Source: Candidatus Moraniibacteriota bacterium (GTDB lineage Bacteria > Patescibacteriota > Minisyncoccia > Moranbacterales > UBA11712). From it: DNA of 35,994 nt. Below, one piece after another: positions 15,430 through 22,805 of this stretch. Location: positions 1-35,994 of the forward strand of contig JAQVJV010000009.1 in assembly GCA_028695025.1 (NCBI GenBank), in the 5' to 3' direction. A model generated the notes under the pieces. It was not told the DNA's origin, did no database searches, and saw only the letters and a program-made list of their open reading frames with translations. The stretch's first letter is position 1. The number at the start of each line of letters is the position of its first letter. Position numbers and translations under genes: made by a program.

Positions 15430-15444
15430 AAGAGGCTTTTTTGT
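15414..15444 (+). terminator. Intrinsic terminator overlapping the SET gene stop
   Basis: AAAGCCTCT (15414-15422), a short loop containing the TGA stop (15427-15429), then AGAGGCTTTTTT. The final codons of the gene form one arm. Confidence 0.9.
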
Positions 15445-15468
15445 ATATTTTTCTTTATTTGCTATAAT
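15441..15468 (+). promoter_or_regulatory. parB promoter with extended -10
   Basis: TTGTAT (15441-15446), 16 bases, then TGCTATAAT with TATAAT at 15463-15468. Transcript start near 15475. Confidence 0.7.
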
Positions 15469-15505
15469 AACATCAAACAAATAACCCTCTTTAAATAAAA
15501 ACAAA

Positions 15506-16405
15506 ATGGCGAACAATAATTATGGCCTCGGGCGGGGACTTGCCTCGCTCATTCCTCAAAAAAACACTCCCGTGGCGAAGAATGTCGCCCAGATGCCCGC
15601 CAAGATTCAATCCGAAGCGCTTCAGGATGATTTTCTTGAGGTGCCGGTGGAAAAAATCGCGTCGAACCCCCAACAACCAAGGCATAATTTCAAAGAAAAA
15701 GAACTTCAGGAGCTTTCTGATTCCATCAAGGAACATGGCATTATTCAGCCGTTGGTGGTGGCGAGGATTGCGCCGGAGCAATATGAGCTCATTGCCGGCG
15801 AGCGGCGTCTCAAGGCCTCCAAGATGGCAGGGCTCAAAATGGTCCCGGTGGTCGTTCGGGAAGAATCCGGCGAGCGGGAAAAGTTGGAGCTCGCCCTTGT
15901 GGAAAATATCCAGCGCCATAACCTTGACGTGCTCGAAGAAGCGCGGGCCTACAAAAAACTGATCGAAGAATTCGATCTCACCCAGGAAGACGTGGCGGAA
16001 AAAGTGGGAAAAAGCCGGAGCGCGGTGGCGAACAAAGTGCGGCTTCTGGGGCTTCCTATTGAAATCCAAAAAGCGCTTCAGGAAGGGAAAATCACCGAAG
16101 GGCACGCCCGATCCATCCTCGCGCTTGATAATCCGGAGAAACAAAGGGCTTTATTTGAAATGATCCTTAAGGACAATCTCACTGTGCGACAAGTGGAGGA
16201 CAAAGTGCGCGAAGTGACGGTGAATACGCACCAGCGGCGGATGGGCGCGGGAAACGCTTCGCCGTTCCACGCTGAAGAAGAAACGCTGGCGGTGAAATTG
16301 GGAACCAAAGTCCAGATCAAAAAATCCGGCGGGGGAGGAAAGATTATTGTTGACTTCTATTCAAGGGAAGAGCTGGATGGAATAATGGGGAAGATTAGCT
16401 TATAG
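15506..16405 (+). CDS. parB: Chromosome-partitioning protein ParB/Spo0J
   Basis: CTP-dependent DNA clamp that loads at parS sites and partners ParA. The N-terminus has the ParA-activating start (NNYGLGRGLASLIPQ). The ParB/Srx nuclease-like domain follows with VEKIASNPQQPRHNF, LIAGERRLKASKMAG and the CTP-binding ENIQRHNLDVLEEA. A helix-turn-helix (LTQEDVAEKVGKSRSAVANK) and a C-terminal dimer segment complete it. It has 299 residues, normal. It starts with ATG 15506; no Shine-Dalgarno is seen. It has its own promoter after the SET gene terminator. I found no obvious parS palindrome of the TGTTNCACGTGNAACA type nearby, though I did not scan exhaustively. Confidence 0.96.
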   Translation: MANNNYGLGRGLASLIPQKNTPVAKNVAQMPAKIQSEALQDDFLEVPVEKIASNPQQPRHNFKEKELQELSDSIKEHGIIQPLVVARIAPEQYELIAGERRLKASKMAGLKMVPVVVREESGEREKLELALVENIQRHNLDVLEEARAYKKLIEEFDLTQEDVAEKVGKSRSAVANKVRLLGLPIEIQKALQEGKITEGHARSILALDNPEKQRALFEMILKDNLTVRQVEDKVREVTVNTHQRRMGAGNASPFHAEEETLAVKLGTKVQIKKSGGGGKIIVDFYSREELDGIMGKISL

Positions 16406-16406
16406 T

Positions 16407-16435
16407 TTGACTATTGATTGATCAAATGCTACACT
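16407..16435 (+). promoter_or_regulatory. Promoter of the NUDIX gene
   Basis: TTGACT (16407-16412), 17 bases, TACACT (16430-16435), preceded by TGC (extended -10). It starts right after the parB stop codon. Confidence 0.75.
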
Positions 16436-16490
16436 TGTTTATCGCCTGATATTTCTAATAAAAATATTTCTAGCAAAGGGGGAGCTTCTA

Positions 16491-16913
16491 ATGAGTAAAA
16501 AAGGATGCGGAATAATCTTCTTTAATGCCAAAAGGAGAGCTGTCCTTCTTTTTCGTAGAGACAATAAAGATTCCATACCTTTCCCAAACATGCTTGATCT
16601 GCTCGGAGGTCATGTCGAGGAAGGTGAAGATCCGGCTCAAACAGCAGTGAGAGAAATGGCAGAGGAGCTTTTGGATCTTCGAACAGGAAGGCCTTATAAA
16701 CTTCAAGGGCACAATCTTTTCCTTGTTTATACGGACAAAAGAGGTTGTGAGCAACATATATTTACTTGTCCTGTCGATTTTGACACAAGTAATGTTCAGT
16801 TGCTCGAAGGACAAGAACTTGTTTGGCTAACTGAATTGCAGCTAGCTTCTGGCGTGCCTATTGCTTTCGACTTCGGCGATATACTCAAGAAGTTTTTCAG
16901 CAGTTTGGGGTAA
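16491..16913 (+). CDS. NUDIX hydrolase-family protein
   Basis: A 140-residue single-domain NUDIX protein. Members hydrolyse a nucleoside diphosphate linked to another moiety, often for pool cleansing. The box reads GHVEEGEDPAQTAVREMAEE followed by LLDL: all acidic metal-binding residues of REUxEE are kept, but the usual Gly after EEx is Leu. The start ATG 16491 has a strong Shine-Dalgarno (AAAGGGGGAG) and an independent promoter, and a long terminator follows. This self-contained build with SD matches the other accessory genes here. The substrate is not predictable. Confidence 0.87.
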   Translation: MSKKGCGIIFFNAKRRAVLLFRRDNKDSIPFPNMLDLLGGHVEEGEDPAQTAVREMAEELLDLRTGRPYKLQGHNLFLVYTDKRGCEQHIFTCPVDFDTSNVQLLEGQELVWLTELQLASGVPIAFDFGDILKKFFSSLG

Positions 16914-16922
16914 ACCAAGCAC

Positions 16923-16964
16923 AAGAGGCTAAGCTTTTGAAATCAAGAGCTTAGCCTCTTAAAA
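16923..16964. terminator. Bidirectional terminator between NUDIX gene and rel
   Basis: AAGAGGCTAAGCT (16923-16935) and its exact complement AGCTTAGCCTCTT (16948-16960), 13 bp. TT plus A-rich sequence flanks it, so it can serve both converging genes, although the T-runs are short. Confidence 0.7.
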
Positions 16965-16978
16965 TACTCAGTATGCAA

Positions 16979-18469
16979 TCAGCTTTCCGCTTTCTCCGCC
17001 CTTCGCAACTGCTGCCTGATCCGCGATTTGGCGTAAGTCGTCCGCACGATCCGCAGCCAGTCCTGGTTCGGAAGCTTCATTTCTTTTGAAGTGAGAATTT
17101 CAACCACTTGCCCGTTATGGATCTTATAATCGAGCGCCACCATCTTCCCGTCCACTTTGGCGCCGACGGTGCGCGCGCCGATTTCACTGTGGACGGCATA
17201 GGAAAAATCGATCGGTGTGGCTCCTTCCGGCAAATTGATGATATCCCCTTTCGGCGTGAAGGCGAAAATATGGTTCTGGAAAAAATCCACCTTGACACTT
17301 TTCAAAAAGTCTTCCTCGTTATCCCCCTGGCCGGTTTCCGTCTGCCATTCGCGAAGCTGTTTCACCCAGAAAAGTTCCTGTTCGGGGATTTCTTCCGGCG
17401 AATAGCGCCGCAAGAAATAGTCCCGCCAGGTTTTGGGCGAAGAATATATCCAGTGGGCGGCGATTCCGAATTCAGCTTCGTTGTGCATGCGCGGAGTGCG
17501 GATCTGGATTTCGATGATGCGGCCGGAAGGGCCGAAAACGGTTGTATGGAGCGAGCGATACCCATTCGGCTTCGGAAGGGAGATATAGTCCTTGATCCGC
17601 CCGACCAGCGGCCGGAATTTGGTGTGGACGATTCCAAGGGCTTCGTAGCAGTCGGGAATTTCGGGGACGATGATGCGCACGGCGACGACGTCATAAACCC
17701 TTTCGACATTCATGTTGTGCTTTTTTAATTTCAGAAAAAAACGGTAAACGTGTTTTGCTCGGCCGTGGACTTCCAAAACTTTAATCCGATGGCTTCCTAG
17801 TTCTTTTTTAAGTTCTTCAATAGCTACTCCAACGTCTTTTTTGCGTTGGGTGAACTCCCGGTCAAGAATTTCTTTGGCGGTTTTATAATTTTTCGGTTCA
17901 AGAAATTTGAAAGAAAGATCTTCAAGTTCCCCTTTGATCTCTCCGATTCCAAGCCGGTTGGCAATCGGAGCGAAAATTTCCATGGTCTCCTTGGCGATTC
18001 TTTGCTGTTTTTCGGGAGGAAGAGCTTCGAGCGTGCGCATATTGTGCAGGCGGTCGGCCAGTTTGATGATCACCACCCGGATGTCTTCCGCCATTGCCAT
18101 GAAAATTTTCCGCAGATTTTCAAGCTGGACTTCTTTTTTGTCGCCGCGCAGTTTGAATTTCCCGAGCTTGGTGATGCCGTCGACCAGCTTCGCGATTTCT
18201 TCCCCGAATTTGGCTTTGATATCTTCGAGCGTGATTTCCGTGTCTTCCGGAACGTCATGAAGAAGTCCCGCCGCCACGGTTCGCGAACGCATACCGATTT
18301 CAGCAAGGATCGCTCCGGTTTGGACAACGTGTTCGAAATAATCCTCGCCGGATTTTCTTTTCTGTCCCTCGTGGGCATGCTTGGCAAATTCAAAAGCCTC
18401 CGCCACCAGTTTTTTCTGCTGCTGGTTGAGGGGGTTTTTGAATTTGGTGTAAAGTTGGTCTAGGGTCAT
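16979..18469 (-). CDS. rel: (p)ppGpp synthetase/hydrolase, Rel type
   Basis: Bifunctional stringent-response enzyme. The HD hydrolase domain has the metal motif LLHDVPEDTEIT and LADRLHNMRTL. The synthetase domain follows (YDVVAVRIIVPEIPDCYEAL, then RIKDYISLPKPNGYRSLHTT and EIQIRT). A TGS domain (IFAFTPKGDIINLPEGATPI) comes next. It ends soon after TGS at 496 residues, so the C-terminal zinc-finger/ACT region of long Rel proteins is missing. The ATG at 18469 (MTLDQLYTKFKNP) was chosen because the 37 upstream residues in the ORF track are a translated dispersed repeat (18479-18559). Hydrolase residues look intact, so both activities are expected. Confidence 0.94.
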   Translation of the reverse strand: MTLDQLYTKFKNPLNQQQKKLVAEAFEFAKHAHEGQKRKSGEDYFEHVVQTGAILAEIGMRSRTVAAGLLHDVPEDTEITLEDIKAKFGEEIAKLVDGITKLGKFKLRGDKKEVQLENLRKIFMAMAEDIRVVIIKLADRLHNMRTLEALPPEKQQRIAKETMEIFAPIANRLGIGEIKGELEDLSFKFLEPKNYKTAKEILDREFTQRKKDVGVAIEELKKELGSHRIKVLEVHGRAKHVYRFFLKLKKHNMNVERVYDVVAVRIIVPEIPDCYEALGIVHTKFRPLVGRIKDYISLPKPNGYRSLHTTVFGPSGRIIEIQIRTPRMHNEAEFGIAAHWIYSSPKTWRDYFLRRYSPEEIPEQELFWVKQLREWQTETGQGDNEEDFLKSVKVDFFQNHIFAFTPKGDIINLPEGATPIDFSYAVHSEIGARTVGAKVDGKMVALDYKIHNGQVVEILTSKEMKLPNQDWLRIVRTTYAKSRIRQQLRRAEKAES

Positions 18470-18478
18470 ATAAAATTT

Positions 18479-18559
18479 GTCATTGCGATCCCGCTTTAGC
18501 GGGAGAAGCAATCCTGTGATTATTGTTGCTCGAGATTGCTTCGTTGCGCTCGCAATGAC
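18479..18559. repeat. 81-bp imperfect palindrome (GTCATTGCGA type)
   Basis: Ends GTCATTGCGA and TCGCAATGAC are exact complements. Inside lie CCCGCtttaGCGGG and the pair AGAAGCAATC/GATTGCTTCG. It has the look of a miniature mobile element, and similar GTCATTGCGAG/GAAGCAATC words are scattered in many bacterial genomes. It sits between rel and the DUF5680 gene, forming false N-termini for both ORFs. Confidence 0.85.
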
Positions 18560-19115
18560 AAGTTGCTTACAATTTGTCATTTTGCTATGCTTTCAGTGTA
18601 ATATTACTCAGACGAAAGGGCAAATAATCCAGAAATCAAAAGAAAAGCAGTTACAGGAACTTGTTTCATTTTTGCGAAAAGCAATATTGGCGACTTATGC
18701 CGGTGGCGGACCAGAAAATGTTTCTGAAGAATCAGGCTTCACGGAACATGATTTTAGTGAGAAGGGTTGGTCTTATAAAGACAGCTATATGGGATTTTTC
18801 CAATCGTGGGGCCGGGAAACAGTATGGCTGAATGGCAAGCTATTTTGGAATCAGAGTTATGGAGGAGGAATGACGGGGGGATTTCAGAGGAATGCGAAAT
18901 TTGCAGAAGAAACATTTGATTTTTTGAAAAAAGCTCTTTCGGCCGGTAAGAATAACAAATTTCGGCCAAGAGGCCCGAAAGAATTTTCGGCGAACGGCTG
19001 GAAATACATCTGTCGGTGGCAGGGAGATGTTTGTTCGTTTAGCGGTTATGAAAGAATTATTTTCCAGGGGAGAATAGTGTTCAAGCACAATTTCTTTGGC
19101 GGATTAGTTTTATAA
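18555..19115 (+). CDS. DUF5680-domain protein (start uncertain)
   Basis: The conserved part begins near LQELVSFLRKAILATYAGGG and matches the DUF5680 pattern: KDSYMGFFQSWGRETVW, then WNQSYGGGMTG, with a second half ending in FSGYERIIFQGRIVFKHNFF. It is a small soluble domain of unknown function. The only in-frame ATG (18555) lies in the dispersed repeat and upstream of a good promoter (18574-18602, start near 18609), so the real start is probably further in. In-frame candidates there are a TTG at FLRKAI or a non-standard ATA/ATT codon after AAAGGG. The coordinates given are the longest reasonable ORF. A terminator follows. Confidence 0.7.
   Translation: MTSCLQFVILLCFQCNITQTKGQIIQKSKEKQLQELVSFLRKAILATYAGGGPENVSEESGFTEHDFSEKGWSYKDSYMGFFQSWGRETVWLNGKLFWNQSYGGGMTGGFQRNAKFAEETFDFLKKALSAGKNNKFRPRGPKEFSANGWKYICRWQGDVCSFSGYERIIFQGRIVFKHNFFGGLVL
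18574..18602 (+). promoter_or_regulatory. Candidate promoter of the DUF5680 gene
   Basis: TTGTCA (18574-18579), 17 bases, TGTAAT (18597-18602); both hexamers match consensus at 5 of 6 positions. It conflicts with the ATG at 18555 as start codon. Confidence 0.6.
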
Positions 19116-19139
19116 TCTCGGGAGTGTAAATATATAAAT

Positions 19140-19174
19140 AAGCAAGGTGGCTAAATTCGCGCCTTGCTTTTTTT
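19140..19174 (+). terminator. Intrinsic terminator after the DUF5680 gene
   Basis: AAGCAAGG, a 14-base loop, CCTTGCTT and a run of seven or more T. Confidence 0.85.
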
Positions 19175-19179
19175 CAGGA

Positions 19180-19210
19180 AAAAATCCTAGAGCCGAGCTC
19201 TAGGATTTTT
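19180..19210. terminator. Bidirectional terminator at the topA end
   Basis: AAAAATCCTAGAGC, loop CGA, GCTCTAGGATTTTT: a 14-bp stem flanked by A and T runs, so it works in both directions. The topA stop codon (19200-19202) lies in one arm. Confidence 0.85.
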
Positions 19211-21533
19211 CGTATCCGCATTCTTTGTTTGCGCATTTTTGCTTTCCTTTGGCGGCGAAAGTGAGCAGTCCGCCGCATTGCGGGCAAGTTTCGCCGGTCG
19301 GTTTGTTCCAAAGGGAATAGTCGCAATCGGGATAACGCGAACAGCCGTAAAAAATCCGTCCGCGCTTCGATTTCCGCTCGACAATTTCACCCTCCTCGCA
19401 TTTCGGGCACTGGACGCCCGTTTTTTTGACGATCGGCTTGATGTTTTTGCATTCCGGATATTTCGAACATCCCAAAAACGGGCCGAAGCGTCCCCGTTTC
19501 ACGACCATCGGCGCGCCGCATTTCTCGCAGACCTCGCCGGAATTTTCTTCTTCGAATTTTTTCTCGTCCTCGGTTTTTTCGGTGTATTTGCATTCGGGAT
19601 ATTTTGAGCAAGCGATGAATTTTCCGAATCGGCCGAATTTCACCAGGAGATCGCCGCCGCATTCCGGGCATTTCCGATCCAGTTTTTCAAGCATATCTTC
19701 TTTTTTGATCTCCTTCGATTTCGAAACGAGGTTTTCGTGGAAAGGGTCGTAGAATTTTTTGACGATCGGCACCCATTTCTTTTCGCCGCCTGCCACTTTG
19801 TCAAGGTCCTCTTCCATCTGTGCCGTGAAGCGCATATCGACGATTCCGGGAAAATGTTCGACGAGCAAATCGTTGACCAAAAGCCCGATTTCGAGCGGCT
19901 GGAGTTTTTTTTCTTCGTTTTTCTCGACATATTTCCGGTCAATGATCGTGGAAATGGTCGGAGCATAGGTCGACGGCCGGCCGATGCCGTATTCCTCAAG
20001 CACTTTCACGAGCGTCGCTTCCGAATATCTCGGCGGCGGGGTGGTGAACTTTTGCGCCGTATTGATTTTCTCGAGATCAAGCCCTTCTTTTTCTTTGAGA
20101 TCGGGCAACAAGTTTTCGCTCACGGGCATTTTATCGCCATAAACTTTCAAGTAGCCGTCGAATTTCACGGTCGACCCGTTGGCTTGGAGGATGTATTCAT
20201 TTTTCGCGCCCCGTTCTTTCTTTTGTTCTGAAACCTGTTTCGAAATAACTTCGTTTTGTTGGTCTTGATTTTGAGCGAAAGAACAGGGTGAACCTTTCGC
20301 CCCGATCAATACTTTCACCGAATTGAGAACGGCCGGTTGCATCTGGCTTGCGACCATGCGCCGCCAAATGAGGGCGTAGAGTTTTCGCTGGCGGTCATCA
20401 AGTTTCGCAAGATCTTCAGGGGTCTGGGCGGGATTGGTCGGCCGGATGGCTTCATGCGCTTCCTGCGCACCTTTGGATTTTGTCTTATAAAACCGCGGAC
20501 TTCCAAGCGCGTATTCGGATCCGAATTTTTTCTCGATCGTTTTTCTGGCGGCGAGCATCGATTCCATCGACAAATTGGTGCTGTCCGTACGCATATAGGT
20601 GATGTGTCCTTGTTCGTATAGTTTTTGGGCGAGCATCATCGTGGTTTTCGCGGAATATCCGAGTGAATTGATGGCCGCCTGCTGGAGCGTTGAAGTGGTA
20701 AATGGCGGCGGGGGAGTGCGGGTGGTTTCTTTTTTCGCAATTTCCGAAACCTTGAAAGCCGCTTTTTCCAGTTCCGCTTTGATTTCACCGGCTGTTTTTT
20801 CATCTTTTATGGTTGACTTTTTCGTTTTGTAATCTCCCGCAAAAAGCTTGAGAGTCACTGTTTCCTCGATTTTTTTGTCGTTTTGGTGGGTAAGAGTGGC
20901 TTCAAAATAATTTTTGGAGACTAAGTCTCCAATTGGAGACTTAGTCTCCAATTGGGCAGTGATCGTCCAATATTCTTCTTTTTTGAATTTTTCAATCTCG
21001 CGTTCACGCTCGGCGATGATACGAAGGGCGATTGACTGCACGCGTCCCGCTGAAAGGCCGTACTTTATTTTTTTCCAGAGAAGCGGGGAGAGTTCGAAAC
21101 CGACCAAGCGGTCAAGGATTCGCCGGGCTTGCTGGGCGTCGACCAAATCAAAATTTATTTTCCGGGGGCTGTCGAGCGCTTTTTGAATGGCAGTTTTGGT
21201 AATTTCATGGAAAACGATGCGGTTTTTTTCATCTGGTTTGAGTTTCAATATTTCAGAAAGATGCCAGGCAATGGCTTCTCCTTCGCGGTCTTCATCAGTT
21301 GCGAGGATCACAAAATCGGCCTTTTTGGCATCGGCTTTCAAGGGCTTCACTTTTTCCTGAGCTTTCCGGTTCACGACGTATTTTGGTGCAAAGTCATTTT
21401 CGACGTCGATTCCCATTTCCCGTTCCGGAAGGTCGCGGATGTGGCCGAAAGAAGATTTGACCGTGAATTTCGGCCCCAGGAATTTGGATATGGTTTTAGC
21501 TTTGGTAGGAGACTCGACGATGATTAGTGTCAT
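19200..21533 (-). CDS. topA: DNA topoisomerase I (type IA)
   Basis: Relaxes negative supercoils through a transient 5'-phosphotyrosine link. The TOPRIM domain is N-terminal (MTLIIVESPTKAKTISKFLG, later DEDREGEAIAWHL). The active tyrosine is in GHITYMRTDSTNLS (near 313). Four Cys4 zinc ribbons close the protein, starting with CPECGG, CEKCGA, CPKCEE and CPQCGG. At 777 residues it carries two unusual in-frame inserts: LETKSPIGDLVSK from tandem palindromes (20914-20951), and about 35 residues (GSPCSFAQNQDQQNEVISKQ and on) in the strand before STVKFDGYLKVYG. It lies 14 bases downstream of dprA, the widely conserved dprA-topA order, and is probably co-transcribed with it. Confidence 0.96.
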   Translation of the reverse strand: MTLIIVESPTKAKTISKFLGPKFTVKSSFGHIRDLPEREMGIDVENDFAPKYVVNRKAQEKVKPLKADAKKADFVILATDEDREGEAIAWHLSEILKLKPDEKNRIVFHEITKTAIQKALDSPRKINFDLVDAQQARRILDRLVGFELSPLLWKKIKYGLSAGRVQSIALRIIAEREREIEKFKKEEYWTITAQLETKSPIGDLVSKNYFEATLTHQNDKKIEETVTLKLFAGDYKTKKSTIKDEKTAGEIKAELEKAAFKVSEIAKKETTRTPPPPFTTSTLQQAAINSLGYSAKTTMMLAQKLYEQGHITYMRTDSTNLSMESMLAARKTIEKKFGSEYALGSPRFYKTKSKGAQEAHEAIRPTNPAQTPEDLAKLDDRQRKLYALIWRRMVASQMQPAVLNSVKVLIGAKGSPCSFAQNQDQQNEVISKQVSEQKKERGAKNEYILQANGSTVKFDGYLKVYGDKMPVSENLLPDLKEKEGLDLEKINTAQKFTTPPPRYSEATLVKVLEEYGIGRPSTYAPTISTIIDRKYVEKNEEKKLQPLEIGLLVNDLLVEHFPGIVDMRFTAQMEEDLDKVAGGEKKWVPIVKKFYDPFHENLVSKSKEIKKEDMLEKLDRKCPECGGDLLVKFGRFGKFIACSKYPECKYTEKTEDEKKFEEENSGEVCEKCGAPMVVKRGRFGPFLGCSKYPECKNIKPIVKKTGVQCPKCEEGEIVERKSKRGRIFYGCSRYPDCDYSLWNKPTGETCPQCGGLLTFAAKGKQKCANKECGYEKS
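20206..20310 (-). repeat. Low-complexity in-frame insert within topA
   Basis: The coding strand contains GCGAAAG-N12-CTTTCGC, then Gln/Lys-rich codons (NQDQQNEVISKQVSEQKKER). It interrupts the segment that normally runs from a short beta strand to FPGFLKVY-like sequence. It is probably another repeat-derived insertion, but the repeat unit is not seen elsewhere in the window. Confidence 0.45.
20914..20951 (-). repeat. Two tandem 19-bp palindromes within topA
   Basis: TTGGAGACTAAGTCTCCAA and TTGGAGACTTAGTCTCCAA sit directly side by side, differing only at the central base. They are translated in frame as LETKSPIGDLVS in the topoisomerase core. Confidence 0.9.
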
Positions 21534-21547
21534 AGAAATTTGAAATT

Positions 21548-22645
21548 TTATAGCTTAATAAAATTTTGTCCTCCAATGTTCTTTACAACTCCTTCAATCT
21601 CCATTGTAGCAAGGATCGAGGCAACTGTCGCAGTGTCCAGTTTAGCCATTTTCGAAATCTTGTCAATGTGAAGAGGTTCATTGGAAAGATTTTTCCAGAT
21701 CAATTTTTCTTCGTCGGTTTTCGGCTCAAAATTGGTGAGCGGAAGGGCGGATTGGCCTCGGTTTATGTTCAATTCTTCAAGGATGTTCGCAGTTGAGCCG
21801 ACGAGCTTTGCTCCTTTTTGGATGAGGGCGTTTGTGCCGGCGGACTGGGGCGAGAAAATGTCTCCCGGAACGGCAAAAACCTCGCGGTTGAATTCAAGAG
21901 CGTATTCAGCGGTGATGAGCGATCCGGAACCTTCAGCTGCTTCAATGACAAGCGCACCGAGGGAAATCGCGGCCATGATGCGGTTCCGCGCCGGGAAATT
22001 TTGCCTGATGGATGGGGTTTTCGGCGGATATTCGGATAGGAGCGCGCCGCCGCCCGCGATGATATTTTGCGCCAAATTGAAATGCTCGCGGGGATATATT
22101 GTCTGGTCGTCAACTCCGGTGCCGAGAACTGCAATGGTCAATCCGTCACTCGAAAGTGTTGTCTGATGGGCGATTCCGTCGATTCCAAGAGCGAGTCCGC
22201 TCACGATAGTGATTCCGGCGCGCACGAGGTCGCGGGTGAGGTTCTCTGCGACGCGCTGGCCGTAAGCCGTGAATTTTCGCGATCCGACGACTGCGATCGA
22301 CTTGTTTTTGAGTATTTTTTTCTCGCCGCGGATATACAGCACCGGAGGAGCGGAGCCAATTTCTTTGAGCTGGGGTGGGTAGTCTGGGTCGTTTGTAGTG
22401 ATTATATAAATTTTTTCTTTTAATGTTTCCTCGTACAGTTTCTCAGGCAGATAGTTTTTGCGGAAATCCAGAAATTTTCCCACTTGTTTTTCATTGAGGC
22501 CGATTTGGAAGAAAATCCCGCCATCATCTCGCCAAGCGTCCTCAAGGCTGGGAAAACCGGCCGAAAGTTTTTTGAAGGTTTGCGGGCCGAAGCCTTCCAC
22601 GCAATTGAACGCGTGCCAGTATATTTTTTCGTTTTCTTGGGACAT
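21548..22645 (-). CDS. dprA: DNA-processing protein DprA/Smf
   Basis: Binds incoming single-stranded DNA and loads RecA during natural transformation. The Rossmann-like core is intact: IAVVGSRKFTAYGQRVAENL, VSGLALGIDGIAHQTTL, then FPARNRIMAAISLGALVIEA and the VFAVPGDIFSPQSAGTN stretch. A short N-terminal helical domain precedes it, and a winged-helix-like C-terminus (LHIDKISKMAKLDTATVASI) follows. The start was set at ATG 22645 (MSQENEKIYW); the 14 extra residues in the ORF track lack family support. It has 365 residues, normal. It is upstream of topA in a two-gene operon. In this lineage DprA suggests uptake of DNA from the surroundings, which is inference. Confidence 0.94.
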   Translation of the reverse strand: MSQENEKIYWHAFNCVEGFGPQTFKKLSAGFPSLEDAWRDDGGIFFQIGLNEKQVGKFLDFRKNYLPEKLYEETLKEKIYIITTNDPDYPPQLKEIGSAPPVLYIRGEKKILKNKSIAVVGSRKFTAYGQRVAENLTRDLVRAGITIVSGLALGIDGIAHQTTLSSDGLTIAVLGTGVDDQTIYPREHFNLAQNIIAGGGALLSEYPPKTPSIRQNFPARNRIMAAISLGALVIEAAEGSGSLITAEYALEFNREVFAVPGDIFSPQSAGTNALIQKGAKLVGSTANILEELNINRGQSALPLTNFEPKTDEEKLIWKNLSNEPLHIDKISKMAKLDTATVASILATMEIEGVVKNIGGQNFIKL

Positions 22646-22705
22646 TTTGTTTTGTTGAAGATCCCCTACGTGAACATAATAACACATTCTTGGCGTAAAT
22701 ACCGT

Positions 22706-22730
22706 AGAGACGCCCCGCCGGGACGTCTCT
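22706..22730. repeat. AGAGACG...CGTCTCT hairpin repeat
   Basis: AGAGACG-C-CCC-gcc-GGG-A-CGTCTCT forms a 10-bp stem with one mismatch. It lies between dprA and the structured RNA promoter. It has the form of a common dispersed repeat and no T-run. Confidence 0.6.
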
Positions 22731-22772
22731 ATGATGATGTTTTATCAGAGTCCTAACTTACAAACAGCGGGG

Positions 22773-22800
22773 TTGACAAATTTCGCCAAAGTGCTATAAT
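22773..22800 (+). promoter_or_regulatory. Strong promoter of a structured RNA
   Basis: TTGACA (22773-22778), 16 bases, TATAAT (22795-22800), with TGC just before the -10 (extended). Both hexamers are perfect, the best promoter in the window, as expected for an abundant stable RNA. Predicted start near 22806. Confidence 0.88.
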
Positions 22801-22805
22801 GCCAC

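Noticed and set aside
13900-16500. parS site near parA-parB
   Set aside because: I saw no TGTTNCACGTGNAACA-like palindrome; the palindromes present (such as CCTCCTCTTGCAAGAGGAGG) do not fit the consensus.
16979-18580. Longer rel ORF start (MTNCKQLVIASATKQSR)
   Set aside because: The N-terminal 37 residues come from the dispersed GTCATTGCGA palindrome; the family start fits ATG 18469.
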